NCBI GenBank assembly: GCA_021496925.1
Contig: CP053915.1
Location: 1,364,001 to 1,428,000 of the forward strand
Source of the DNA: Acidovorax sp. YS12
GTDB taxonomy: Bacteria; Pseudomonadota; Gammaproteobacteria; Burkholderiales; Burkholderiaceae_C
Reading direction: 5' to 3'
Length of the DNA stretch: 64,000 nucleotides
In this document: positions 1 to 9,102 of the stretch, piece after piece
Layout: each line of letters starts with the position of its first letter
Position numbering within the stretch: the stretch's first letter is position 1
The notes under the pieces: model-generated
What the model saw: the letters and a program-made list of their open reading frames with translations, nothing else
Database searches by the model: none
What the model was told of the DNA's origin: nothing
Made by a program: the position numbers and the translations under genes

Positions 1-336
1 ATGCTTGTTCCGTGCATACTCGCGCTGCAACTCGGCGCGAAGTTCGGTTAGCAGATAGACTAGAGCGCGGTTTTTGCGAATTTCTGCTGCCAGTTCTTCG
101 CGTAGCTTTTTCATGACCGTTGGCACGGATGCAGGCTGTACATGCGGGGAAGCAGGTACTTCCTTGCGCAGGCTTTCCACTACATCCTTGTGCGATGCGT
201 AGATGTTCGCCCGGCTGACACCGGCAACTCGACACAATTCACTGACGGTGATCTGGGCGCGTGGGTTGTCTCGGCGCAGCAGGACCAGGGCAGCATCCAC
301 ACGCTCTCGAACCGACAGTTGCTGATGCTTCCTCAT
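1..336 (-). CDS. TnpC-like / DUF6262-type small HTH protein of the transposon (3' end outside window)
   Basis: The reading frame opens at ATG 336, whose ATGA overlaps the stop of the upstream recombinase, and it is still open at base 1, giving 112 visible codons. Residues about 28-48 form a helix-turn-helix (ELCRVAGVSRANIYAS), followed by a Lys/Glu/Arg-rich helix (KKLREELAAEIRKNRAL) that probably forms a coiled coil. The same layout is known for TnpC of Tn554 and for DUF6262 proteins encoded downstream of paired integrases. The proposed role is an accessory DNA-binding factor for transposition or its orientation. That role comes from the family and was not tested here. Confidence 0.6.
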   Translation of the reverse strand, partial: MRKHQQLSVRERVDAALVLLRRDNPRAQITVSELCRVAGVSRANIYASHKDVVESLRKEVPASPHVQPASVPTVMKKLREELAAEIRKNRALVYLLTELRAELQREYARNKH

Positions 337-2147
337 GAAGTCCGCGCCCGCTGACCGTTACCCTTCACCACCAGATTCCGCAATATCGTCTTCGAGTTGC
401 TCAAGCGCCTCTCCACCAACTCCCTGGCCTGCGCCGACAGATCCCTCTGCGCCAGGAACTGCTCCTCTCTCTGAGCTCGCTCGTTCCACCAGGCATGGTG
501 TTCCTGAGTGACGACGAAGTTGGCGCAGGTCGCACACACGTCAGGAGCCCTGAAAATGTCATTCGGGCCAATGGCGTCGCCATGGCAGGCCGAGTGGGCT
601 TCCGAGTAGACGCAATAGCCCCAACTGCATGGCGCCAGCTTGATGCCCTTGGAGACCAGGCTCTCCACCAGCGTGTGCAGGCTGGCTCTGCCGGCGAAGG
701 ATGGATCATTTCGATGCGTTCGCCTGTAGTCCTCGATGCGCTCTGCCGCCTTGCCAGCCATCCGCGAGCTGCTCAGCAAGTTCGTCAGCGTCCGAACCAG
801 ATCCTCGCGATCCTCCTCTTCAAGCAGTTGCATGAGCTCGAAGTCTGTGCCAACGTAGACTCTGTCCGTGAATTCCCGGTAGGCATGGCCGTAGTGGGCT
901 GAGAGGGCTTCCAAGGCTTTCTTGTCCCTTTTCACGACGAACTTTGCGAACGTCTTGCGCGCGGCGTGCGGATGCAGCCGTACCGCAACCGGCTTGTCCG
1001 ACCGGAACGGTGCCTGCGCAAATGCCTACATCATGATGATGGGCATCGTTGCTCCCAGGCGCCGAGCGGCGGTTGCGGGATCAGGCACCAGCGACCCCTG
1101 GGAGCGGGTCAAGAACAGCGCGACGCTGCCGCTCTCCGTTCTGGCGAGCTGGAACACCGACCGAAGCCACTCGATGACCGACGGCAAGGGCTCGCCCGCC
1201 ACCCAGCGGCGCTTGCGCCCGGATGCCTTGGCCGCCACGCCCTTAACGTAGGTGATCGGAAGCCCTGAGGGACTCTCTTGCTCTTCCAGGCAGTCCACAT
1301 CGAGCCGGACCAGTTCCCCGACCCGCAGGCCCACCATGAACAACAACACTGTGACCGCTGCACCGAGCGTGATGGTCATGGCGCGGCACAGCAAGCGGTA
1401 ATGTGCTGGGCTTGGCATGCACAGCGCGCGCGCCAGTTCGCCGGCTTCCGGTGTGCCGCACAACTGCTCGTAGGCCGCGCGGATGCGTTGCGTGCGGGCC
1501 CGCGGTGCCAGCTTTGAAGCGAGCCGTTTCTCCTGCCACAGTTCCTCGGCCGCTCGGATCATGAAGGGCCCCACCCGTTGCAGCCATTCGATAGCGTCGT
1601 TAATCAGCGGCAGAGCGACCTCCTCAGGGATCGCCTTGAACGGGCGGGCTGCTCGCCCTCGAAGCAACTTGGCATCCGCCTCGATCAAGCCGGGGTTGAC
1701 GCTCAACGGCGATCTGTACTTGCCGCGAAGCTCCCACATCCGCCGATACAGCAAGGTGTACCCGTGCCACGTAGCATCACTCGGCACACCTCGCCCGTGC
1801 CGCTCGCGACGGGTCTTCAGGAACTCCAACAGGTGGTCGGGACCGAGTTGGTCGAAGCGCCAGATGTCCTGCGTGGCCATCCAGCGCACAAGATAGCGGA
1901 GCTGCCGGCACCATAGCAGTACGGTGGAATGGGCCAGACGTGCCCTCCCCTTCGTGACGGGGTACTCGATCAGCGCGAGGAGAAGTTCCTTGAGGCTCTT
2001 GAGCAACGCCGAGCGCGCGGCTGGTGTGCCGTCAAAGGGTAGTACTTCGCGCCAGTCGATGACCGCTTCTCCATCTTCGTAGAAGTCCGACGTGGCCAAG
2101 TACCATGCGTACCGCGTTCTGCGGCGAATCAGCGTTGACACCGGCAT
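333..2147 (-). pseudogene. third tyrosine recombinase of the Tn554-like element, interrupted by an in-frame TAG
   Basis: The gene begins at ATG 2147, 2 bases after the stop of the preceding recombinase, and the frame continues to the stop at 333-335 (605 codons). A single TAG at 1026-1028 (codon 374) lies in the same frame. Upstream of it is the first catalytic Arg (GLRVGELVRL, about residue 274). Downstream are the H-x-x-R box (LHPHAARKTFA, about 391-399), a candidate Tyr (about residue 428) and a Cys-rich tail (CSWGYCVYSEAHSACH, CATC). The reading frame is otherwise uninterrupted, so this is either a recent nonsense mutation (for example CAG to TAG), a sequencing error or readthrough. Without readthrough the product lacks its catalytic Tyr. 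Confidence 0.75.
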
Positions 2148-2149
2148 GG

Positions 2150-3838
2150 CTATTCGATCAACGGCAGGCGTTTCACATCGACCAGCAAAGTGGCTTTCTC
2201 CCGCACGGCGCTCGATACCAGCGGCAGGATCTCCTGCTCGATGATCGTTTTGACGGGCCCGTATATCGCGTCGAACCGAGCTGCCCACCCCTCGCGAATC
2301 GAGCGCAGCCGTGCTTGGTGCAGGGCTTCGCCTGCCCCAAGCAGTCGGGCCACGACATATGCATCATCGACGGGGATGATCGCGCCCGGACATGTCGCGC
2401 ATTGGTAGAACTGCATGCACATGCGACCGCGCGTGCTTCCTGCGGCGAGACCAGCCAGCGGATCCTTGCAGGCGAAGCCGAAGACGGTTTCCATTGCGGG
2501 TCCGACTGGGCTGTCGCCGGTCACTGCGGTGTGGGCGCCTCGACCTCGTGAGCGCTGGCTCTCCCGCAGCAAAACGCCCTGGAACCTGAGGATCGTCTGA
2601 TCGTGCTGTGCCTGGAGGTCGACGACCGATGTGTACCGCTGCGTGGTATCCACGCCGGCATGGTTCAGGCGCTTCTTCGCGGCACGGATGGAGCCCCCTG
2701 CGACATGGTGCAGCTTGGCTCCCGCGCGTCGCAAGTCGCTCAGATGGAATCCGGCGAGCGCGTGTCTTTGCAGGAAGGCGGCCAGGTAATTGTGCAGAGA
2801 CTGCCAACTGATAGCGCGGCAGCCAGCTTTTCCCCGAGAGATGAATACCAGGCTTCCTTCCTCCGGCCTGGCAGACGAGACGAGTTCCTGATTGAGGGCA
2901 CACAGGCGCCGCACGAGGTTCGGTGCACTCCACTCACGGCCCACGGGGAAGTCCGCACTTTGCTCCCTGCCTGCCCTGGGCTTGGCCCACACCAGCCGCT
3001 CCAGGTCCGCCCGGATCGCGTGCGGCTCGATGCAGGAGCGGGTCAGCAGGCGGAGCGCCTGAGGGTTGCTGCTGGTCTGCACCAGGATCGCTAGGTAGAA
3101 CGGGAACACGTCATGGATGGTGGGGTACAACTGCGACGAGATGCTTTCCAGTCCTCCCACGGCGCGCGCACGGGCCAGTACGCGCGAGCCTGCTCGCGCT
3201 TCGAGAACCGCCTGCTGCCTGGGGAGGTCTCCGTAGCCAATGTCCAGCAGTTCGCGGATGACACGAACGAACGGCTCATCCGCCTCAGATTCAGCGACAC
3301 CCGAGCGCATCAGTTTTCCCTTTGCCAGGCGCGCTTCGGTGCTCTCGATGTCGGCGTAGCAGCAGCGTAGGATCTCTTTCAGCTGTCCCTCGTCCATGGC
3401 GGGCCGGACCCGTGGGGCCGGCCGCTGGAATTGCGCGGGAAGGAGACTGGCGTCGGGGTCCACCGTGCCTCGCACATTCCTCATGCACCATCGGAGCAGG
3501 CGGCAGATGGCATTCATGCACTCCTGCGCAGCCTTTGGTCCATACTGAGATCGCCGCAGCCAGACCGAGAGGTCTGCAATGCAGTTCGCCGGCAGCGGTT
3601 GCTGTGCAGCCTTCTTGGCCAAAGCCAGGGCAAAGCAACGGATTCCACGCCAGGCCAGCCGCTGAGAGTCGATGGTGTTGTGGCCGTGCATGGCAATGAA
3701 GCCACGGATCAGCGCACTGGCTACGCGGGGATGGAAGCCCAGTGTGCCGAAGTCGAACAAGGACCTGGGAGGGCCTCCCTGCGGACCACTCACCTGGATC
3801 TGCAGGCCGCGAACTTCGTGAGTCAGTTCCAACCTCAT
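2150..3838 (-). CDS. TnpB-like tyrosine recombinase, 562 aa
   Basis: The start ATG overlaps the stop of the upstream recombinase (ATGA), so the two are probably translationally coupled. The C-terminal half carries a tyrosine-recombinase core: FHLSDLRRAG near residue 367, then LNHAGVDTTQRYTSV with the candidate nucleophile Tyr near 402. The box that is usually H-x-L-R reads S-D-L-R here. A C-x2-C element (CATCPG, about 478) in a long C-terminal extension fits the large TnpB proteins of Tn554-type elements. It should act with the 396-aa recombinase in strand exchange. The altered box is noted but may be normal for this subfamily. Confidence 0.75.
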   Translation of the reverse strand: MRLELTHEVRGLQIQVSGPQGGPPRSLFDFGTLGFHPRVASALIRGFIAMHGHNTIDSQRLAWRGIRCFALALAKKAAQQPLPANCIADLSVWLRRSQYGPKAAQECMNAICRLLRWCMRNVRGTVDPDASLLPAQFQRPAPRVRPAMDEGQLKEILRCCYADIESTEARLAKGKLMRSGVAESEADEPFVRVIRELLDIGYGDLPRQQAVLEARAGSRVLARARAVGGLESISSQLYPTIHDVFPFYLAILVQTSSNPQALRLLTRSCIEPHAIRADLERLVWAKPRAGREQSADFPVGREWSAPNLVRRLCALNQELVSSARPEEGSLVFISRGKAGCRAISWQSLHNYLAAFLQRHALAGFHLSDLRRAGAKLHHVAGGSIRAAKKRLNHAGVDTTQRYTSVVDLQAQHDQTILRFQGVLLRESQRSRGRGAHTAVTGDSPVGPAMETVFGFACKDPLAGLAAGSTRGRMCMQFYQCATCPGAIIPVDDAYVVARLLGAGEALHQARLRSIREGWAARFDAIYGPVKTIIEQEILPLVSSAVREKATLLVDVKRLPLIE

Positions 3839-5025
3839 AGCGCGCTCCCGTACAAGAAGTCCAGCGCATCGAGCACCGCGTCGCTGTTCGCCTCCACGGC
3901 CCGCAAATAGATCTCGGTGGTCGCGATGTTCGCGTGGCCCAGAAGAACCTGCAAGGTCTTGATGGAGTTCATGGGCTTGCCCTTGCCCTGGTAGTTCTCC
4001 AGGGCGTTGAGAACTTGCACTGCGAAGGTGTGCCGCAGGTGATGCAACGTCGCCTTGCTCCCGATCTCATCGGCACAGTGGCGGAACGCGCGTGTCAGGG
4101 CACTCCTGCTCACGGGATTGCCCCGGCGCGTCAGGAAGACGACATCTCGTGCGTGCTCGTCCGCGGGCTGGGGCCGCTCCGTCAGGATGTACCACTGCGT
4201 CGCCTCGATCAGTTTGGCTGGTGCCTGGATGGTCTGCAGCCGAGATCCCTTGCGAAGAAGCTCGATTGGAACGAGTCCTCCGCCCTGCATGGCGACCTGG
4301 TTCGACGTGGGCAGGTCCCTGATCTTCAGGGAACATGCTTCGAACCGGCGTGTGCCGGTGGCGATGCACCACTGAAACAGCAGGCGGTAGCGCGCTGGAG
4401 TGACGGTGAACAGTCGCGAGATCTCCTCGATGCTCAACACCTTCGGCAGTCTCTTGTCCACGCGTGGTGCGATGGGGTTGCTGCTTCGAGCTCTGACGCC
4501 GGTTGCCCATGATGGCGCGCCCGACGCACGCCCGGCGGACCTTTCGAGCAGGAATGTGCCCAGGGCCGATTGCATCACGCCGCGCCGCGCCCCCCAGGTA
4601 TGGAACTGTGCTGCCACTACCACCCGATGGTTGGCGGTTGACGAGGCGTACTGCAGCCTTCGTTCACCGTGGCGTCCGTTGATCAGATGGTTCTTGTAGA
4701 GCCCGAGGTGTTCCTCCGTGACCTGCACAAGCTCCGTCTTGCAGCGTTGCAGAAAGTGCAGCCAGGGAATCAGCGCTTCGGCATACGTGCGCACCGTGTC
4801 GCCTGTGACGCTGCGACTCACCAACGCGGTCTCTGTCAGGAATGCACACGGCAACTCCAGCGGCAGGCCATCCCCATCGACGATGAAGGCCAAGGGCCCC
4901 ACGTCGAAGTAATGCATCAGGTCGGCATCTGCTTTCTCGCCTTCTGTCAGTTCAACTACCGACTCTCGGCTATTGAAATCCTTTCGAGGATTGACGAGCA
5001 ATACCTTCAATTCACTGTCGTGCAT
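3835..5025 (-). CDS. TnpA-like tyrosine recombinase, 396 aa
   Basis: This is the first gene of the transposon operon. A GGAGAG ribosome-binding site lies just upstream of ATG 5025. The C-terminal catalytic domain is complete: Arg in ATGTRRFEACSL (about residue 225), H-x-x-R in HHLRHTFAVQ (about 330), His in LLGHANIATTEIYL and the nucleophile Tyr (about 372). The N-terminal part (VRTYAEALIPWLHFL) is a typical SAM-like core-binding domain. Length fits the TnpA class (about 360-400 aa). The 85-bp leader to the transposon end should hold its promoter. Confidence 0.85.
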   Translation of the reverse strand: MHDSELKVLLVNPRKDFNSRESVVELTEGEKADADLMHYFDVGPLAFIVDGDGLPLELPCAFLTETALVSRSVTGDTVRTYAEALIPWLHFLQRCKTELVQVTEEHLGLYKNHLINGRHGERRLQYASSTANHRVVVAAQFHTWGARRGVMQSALGTFLLERSAGRASGAPSWATGVRARSSNPIAPRVDKRLPKVLSIEEISRLFTVTPARYRLLFQWCIATGTRRFEACSLKIRDLPTSNQVAMQGGGLVPIELLRKGSRLQTIQAPAKLIEATQWYILTERPQPADEHARDVVFLTRRGNPVSRSALTRAFRHCADEIGSKATLHHLRHTFAVQVLNALENYQGKGKPMNSIKTLQVLLGHANIATTEIYLRAVEANSDAVLDALDFLYGSAL

Positions 5026-5110
5026 TTTCTCTCCAGCTGATTCTTTTCAATTGAAACAGTACTGGGTTGTCACCAACATCGATACATACAGACAGATAAC
5101 GTCACATAAC

Positions 5111-6311
5111 GCACGAGTACAAGAACGGTGGCAGTGCCCAGGGCCAGGCCATGGGCGTGCTGGCGGCGAAGGCTCGCAAGGCCTTGCTGCTGACCGGCAC
5201 GCTGATGGGCGGCTATGGGGACGACCTGTTCTACCTGCTGTTCCGGGCCCTGCCGGGGCGGATGATCGAAGACGGCTACCGCCCGACCACGAGCGGCAGC
5301 ATGACCGCGGCCGCGATGGCGTTCATGCGCGATCACGGTGTCCTGAAGGACATCTACTCCGAGAGCACCGGCACGGCGCACAAGACGGCCAAGGGCACCA
5401 AGGTATCGGTGCGCACGGTCAAGGCCCCGGGGTTCGGCCCCAAGGGCGTGCTGCGCTGCATCCTGCCGTTCACCATCTTCCTCAAGCTCAAGGACATCGG
5501 CGGCAACGTGCTGCCGCCGTATGACGAGGAGTTTCGCGAAGTCCAGATGGACGTGACGCAAGCCGCAGCCTACCGCGATCTGGCGGGCCGGCTGACCGCG
5601 GAGCTGAAACAGGCTCTGGCGCGGCGCGATACGACCTTGCTGGGCGTGGTGCTCAACGTGCTGCTGGCCTGGCCGGATTGCTGCTTCCGGTCGGAGACGG
5701 TGGTGCACCCGCGCACGCGCCAGACCTTGGCGTTCGTTCCGGCGCAGTTCAGCGAATTCGAGGCGATGCCGAAGGAGCGCGAGCTGATCGAAATCTGCAA
5801 GCAGGAGAAGGCGCAGGGACGCAAGGTCCTGATCTATACGGTCTATACCGGCACGCGCGACACGACCAGCCGGTTGAAGATGCTGCTGGAGCAGGAAGGC
5901 TTCAAGGTGGCGGTGCTGCGCGCAAGCGTGGATGCCAGCCGCCGCGAGGACTGGATCGCCGAACAGCTGGACCGGGGCCTCGACGTGCTCCTCACCAATC
6001 CCGAGCTGGTCAAGACGGGGTTGGACTTGCTGGACTTCCCCACGATCGTGTCCATGCAATGCGGCTACAACGTGTACACGCTCCAGCAGGCGGTACGCCG
6101 CTCCTGGCGCATCGGGCAGAAGCAGTCCGTGCGCGTGGTCTACCTCGGCTATGCCGATTCCTCGCAGATGAACTGCCTGGAACTGATGGCCAAGAAGATC
6201 ATGGTGTCTCAGTCCACTTCTGGCGACGTGCCCGAATCGGGGCTGGATGTCCTGAACCAGGACGGCGATTCCGTCGAGGTCGCACTGGCCCGGCAACTGG
6301 TCGCCGCCTGA
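5111..6311 (+). pseudogene. ICE SNF2/DEAD-like helicase, C-terminal part cut off by the transposon
   Basis: An open frame runs from the transposon end at about 5111 through H-E-Y-K-N-G-G-S-A-Q, which looks like the sequence just after a DExx box, to the stop at 6309-6311. Later parts match an SF2 helicase C-terminal lobe: VLIYTVYTGTRDTTSR, LLTNPELVKTGLDLLDF (motif V) and QAVRRSWRIGQKQSVRV (motif VI, with its Arg fingers). The Walker A half is missing and should lie beyond the left transposon end. PFGI-1-type ICEs carry such helicases in their accessory part. The first in-frame ATG (5151) is not a credible native start. The gene is inferred to be inactive. Confidence 0.8.
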
Positions 6312-6323
6312 TCCGCACTGCAC

Positions 6324-6352
6324 GGGGGCCTTCGGGCCTCCGTTGCTTCTTT
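6324..6352 (+). terminator. rho-independent terminator after the helicase remnant
   Basis: A GC stem (GGGGGCC-TTCG-GGCCTCC, 6324-6341, one G-T pair) with a stable TTCG tetraloop is followed by a T-rich tract, 13 bases after the helicase stop. Confidence 0.65.
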
Positions 6353-6428
6353 CTTCTTCCCCCCTATCCCACGCGGACCGTCCGTGCCCAGTCCGGGCAT
6401 GGCGCCGCGTTTTCACAAGGAGATTTCC

Positions 6429-7289
6429 ATGAATGCACTTGCTCACCCTGCCCCGGACGTCAAGGTCCGCCTGACGCTGGACATGGCCTATATCCTCAAC
6501 GGCGAGGTTGCCGGAGACCTCGTCGCCCGCCTGTACATGGCGTGCGAGCGCGCTGTGGCCAACGGTCTGCTGACCGGCGGCACGGCAACGCAGGTGAAGG
6601 AACACACGATCGACGTGTCCCTGCCACGAGAGCCATTGTCCGAGCATGAGATCGCCGACTTCCTGCGCCAGCGCATCGAGGATGGCAACCTCGCCGCGGA
6701 TGGCATCCCCGTGCGATTGGCGCGCTATGGTCTGATGGCTCCCGATGCGTTTGTCGCCGAAATGCGCGAGCGCATGGATACGGGCGCAGACGACGAGGTG
6801 GCGTGCCGGGCCACTGTAGTCCCATCAGCCGCTCCCGCGCATCGTGGCGAGTTGGACAGGCCGGTCGCGGTCGCATGCGTCAACGCTTCGGGCATGTCCG
6901 ACATGCCGGTTATCACCGTCAGGGCCACCCGGGAGGAATATGACCTGGGTGTCCACTGCGGCAAGGCCAAGGAACTGGCCGAGGAAGCCGGATACGAAAG
7001 GCCGTTCATCTGCTTCGACGCCGACGAACACAGAGCCGTCCTGTCAGCCGCCCGAGAACTGGATCTGGTCCCGCAGGTCATCGTGGTCGATATGACCGGC
7101 CGCCAAATCCAATCTGTCCGCTGCGACGCCGGCCAGGTCAAGGTCATCTGCTACGACACCAGCGACCTGGGCGGATATTCGTCAGCGATGGCGGTTCGGC
7201 CCGTCGGCGAAAACGGCCAGTTCGTGTGCTGCTGGGCGCATACGCAGCTGGCGCAGGTCGATCCCGGCCTGAAGCTGGCCAGGGATTGA
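6429..7289 (+). CDS. uncharacterised ICE protein, 286 aa
   Basis: The start ATG 6429 has a good AAGGAG site 8 bases upstream; the longer in-frame start at 6384 has none. I do not recognise a domain. The protein looks soluble, has no signal peptide or membrane segment, and has two halves. The first (residues 1-120) includes RLTLDMAYILNGEVAGDLVARL. The second (about 155-286) has a Rossmann-like run (VITVRATREEYDLGVHCGKA, PFICFDADEHRAVLSA). It sits between the helicase remnant and the mating-pore genes and is closed by its own terminator, so it is probably ICE backbone or conserved ICE cargo. Confidence 0.8.
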   Translation: MNALAHPAPDVKVRLTLDMAYILNGEVAGDLVARLYMACERAVANGLLTGGTATQVKEHTIDVSLPREPLSEHEIADFLRQRIEDGNLAADGIPVRLARYGLMAPDAFVAEMRERMDTGADDEVACRATVVPSAAPAHRGELDRPVAVACVNASGMSDMPVITVRATREEYDLGVHCGKAKELAEEAGYERPFICFDADEHRAVLSAARELDLVPQVIVVDMTGRQIQSVRCDAGQVKVICYDTSDLGGYSSAMAVRPVGENGQFVCCWAHTQLAQVDPGLKLARD

Positions 7290-7316
7290 TCCGGCGAGTA
7301 CGACAACCATTTTCAC

Positions 7317-7340
7317 AGGCCCTTCGGGGCCTTTCTTCTT
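7317..7340 (+). terminator. rho-independent terminator
   Basis: A perfect 6-bp stem AGGCCC-TTCG-GGGCCT (7317-7332) is followed by TTCTTCTT, 27 bases after the preceding stop. Confidence 0.7.
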
Positions 7341-7437
7341 GCCCGCGTACTGCCCGCCTTGCTGCGTGGCCAGGCATGGGCCAGATCGAACAGGGGATAG
7401 GACCAGCGAAACAGAAACCAATGCTCCGGCACAGTTC

Positions 7438-8691
7438 TCAGACCGGTTTCGACCCAGTCATGCTCCGAACTTGCGCTTCCAGAATCTGAACCGCCATCTC
7501 CTGGACCGCACGGTCCACACGTCCCGCATTTGCTAACCGTACCGGGTCCGTGTGGCGGCTGTAGATGTCGGCAGTCATTGCTTCGCGAAGGTGGGCCTGA
7601 AATTCGAATTCATCGGCAAACAAGGATTCGACGGCCTTCCCCTCATCGTGTATCAGCAAGGCCTTCAAAGGACAGCATCGGATCGCGCTCAGCAAACCTT
7701 CATCTAAAGTGGTCACGGCCGGAACATAGAAGCTGAAGGCGTTGAGCTGCTGATCGGCCGGGGGTTTCTCCGTCATCTGCGTTTCGCACCACCGAAAAAG
7801 AAACAAGTCCCACGCAACGGCATTGATCCTGGCAAGTGACTCTGATTTCGGTTGCTTCAACGATGGCTCGGAGAACAGATCCAGTGCGAACTCAGGTTGA
7901 TGGACGCCGCGCAAGAGCTTCCAACCGAAATACAACTCCTTGAGAGGGACCGAGCCCAGGAAATCAAGACAAAACGTGAGCATTCGCCTGAGAGCATCCA
8001 CAACCTGGCTGCCACTCCATGCCTCCGTGAAAGCCAGCAGCATCACGATATAGACGGTATCGCGCCGCCGAACCTGATGCCACATGGAATCGCTCTTCAG
8101 CCAGTTTTGCCACTGGTCTTGCGCCAACAGCTTGAACTCTTCAAATCGATCATGACTCGGTCTGGAACGACCGTAAGCCAGATAGTGGCGCGCAGCCGCG
8201 GATTTGCGTGCCGGCCATGGATTCATTGGCTTCGCAGCCTCACGCATGTTTTCCAAAGAGGCAAACGTCCAATCCAGAAGGTCGGGGCCAAACGTCAAGG
8301 TCAAGTAGTCCAACGTCGCCTCAACGCGCTCTCGTGTCGGAAACTCTTCACCAGCCAACAATGCGGGCAGATCTGAGAAAAGATTGGTGTCTATCAATGG
8401 GCGAACGCCGATATCGATTGCCGCCTCGCCCGACTGCATCACCGCCTCTATCTTGTCGGAGAATGCGAGCAACCCCTTGCCGGCAAAAATTGACTGCACG
8501 TTTCCGTCGTTTGACAGCTTGCCCTGTATTGGCTCACCAGCTACGTCGGATGCATAGAGCACACGCATACCGGAGAAGGCCGAACGATCCTTGTAGATCA
8601 AATCACTGAAGCTATGGGGGCCATTGGTGTCCAGAAGGGCCTTCTTCGCCCGTCGCATTTGATCGCGCACCGCACCTCTGTCAATAGTCAT
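7438..8691 (-). CDS. hypothetical cargo protein, 417 aa
   Basis: This minus-strand gene is clearly poorer in GC than the ICE genes around it. The product begins MTIDRGAVRDQMRRAK and contains IDIGVRPLIDTNLFSDL, reminiscent of the first acidic strand of PIN-like nucleases. No full PIN motif set can be traced, so no function is assigned. It is otherwise helical with no signal peptide. Its ATG (8691) overlaps the stop of the small upstream frame at 8688-8987 by ATGA, suggesting a two-gene unit. Opposite orientation and base composition suggest acquired cargo in the ICE, possibly defence-related. That is inference from context only. Confidence 0.75.
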   Translation of the reverse strand: MTIDRGAVRDQMRRAKKALLDTNGPHSFSDLIYKDRSAFSGMRVLYASDVAGEPIQGKLSNDGNVQSIFAGKGLLAFSDKIEAVMQSGEAAIDIGVRPLIDTNLFSDLPALLAGEEFPTRERVEATLDYLTLTFGPDLLDWTFASLENMREAAKPMNPWPARKSAAARHYLAYGRSRPSHDRFEEFKLLAQDQWQNWLKSDSMWHQVRRRDTVYIVMLLAFTEAWSGSQVVDALRRMLTFCLDFLGSVPLKELYFGWKLLRGVHQPEFALDLFSEPSLKQPKSESLARINAVAWDLFLFRWCETQMTEKPPADQQLNAFSFYVPAVTTLDEGLLSAIRCCPLKALLIHDEGKAVESLFADEFEFQAHLREAMTADIYSRHTDPVRLANAGRVDRAVQEMAVQILEAQVRSMTGSKPV

Positions 8692-8987
8692 GTCGCTTTA
8701 TAGATTGCTACCGGTGCGCAATTCTCGGCCATCCTGTCGACCCCGGCAGTGCGTGCACATCGATTGGACGCGGCGCGTTGCGAGGTACAGAGAAGCAGAA
8801 GCGTGCGCATGCCCTCGCAGGCGTCCAGGACATCCGAGAGGTACTCAGGCCAGGCGATCCAGGATTGCAGTCGATTCGCGCAATGCACCATTTTTCGTCC
8901 CACAACGGATATTGACTGCAAAACTTCTCTTGCGGGGCTGATAATCGGCTGGAGGCGACGGCTGTCCTCCACCAGGACGATACGCAA
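8688..8987 (-). CDS. possible small protein coupled to the 417-aa cargo gene
   Basis: A 99-codon frame opens only with TTG (8987) or later alternative starts, because a stop lies upstream in frame. It ends in ATGA overlap with the 417-aa gene. The product (LRIVLVEDSRRLQP at its start) resembles no family I recognise. The overlap is the only strong argument that it is translated. It may instead be a leader region or the eroded end of a longer gene. The remaining bases 8988-9102 contain no gene that I can support and should hold the promoter of the pilL operon. Confidence 0.3.
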   Translation of the reverse strand: MRIVLVEDSRRLQPIISPAREVLQSISVVGRKMVHCANRLQSWIAWPEYLSDVLDACEGMRTLLLLCTSQRAASNRCARTAGVDRMAENCAPVAIYKAT

Positions 8988-9102
8988 CCCATCGTCCCAT
9001 CACCCCTCCTCCAGAAACGGGTAACCCGGGTTTCGCATTCCTGGCTGACCGCGCCGCCGCGCGCCGCCAAGGTATCGGCATCGCAACACAAGAGCCGATG
9101 CC

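Larger units (their letters stand above)
1..5110 (-). mobile_element. Tn554-like transposon with multiple tyrosine recombinases (left end outside window)
   Basis: Four minus-strand genes run head to tail with translational coupling: a 396-residue and a 562-residue tyrosine recombinase (ATGA overlap), a 604-codon third recombinase starting 2 bases after the previous stop, and a small HTH gene that overlaps it by ATGA. This matches the Tn554 tnpA-tnpB-tnpC plan with one extra recombinase. The right boundary is set near 5103-5111, because an intact helicase reading frame (H-E-Y-K-N-G-G) resumes at 5112 after a non-coding leader that contains the direct repeat ATAACGTCACATAAC. The left end and any cargo lie outside the window. 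RIT (recombinase-in-trio) elements are the main alternative, but the large second and third proteins and the TnpC-like gene fit Tn554 better. Confidence 0.7.

Noticed and set aside
1..5110. RIT (recombinase-in-trio) element
   Set aside because: RIT proteins are, as I recall, smaller and of more equal size. The long second and third proteins with Cys-rich tails and a TnpC-like gene fit a Tn554-like element better, though not proven.
5070..6647. A 525-codon minus-strand frame
   Set aside because: Antisense to the helicase remnant, which has convincing helicase motifs.
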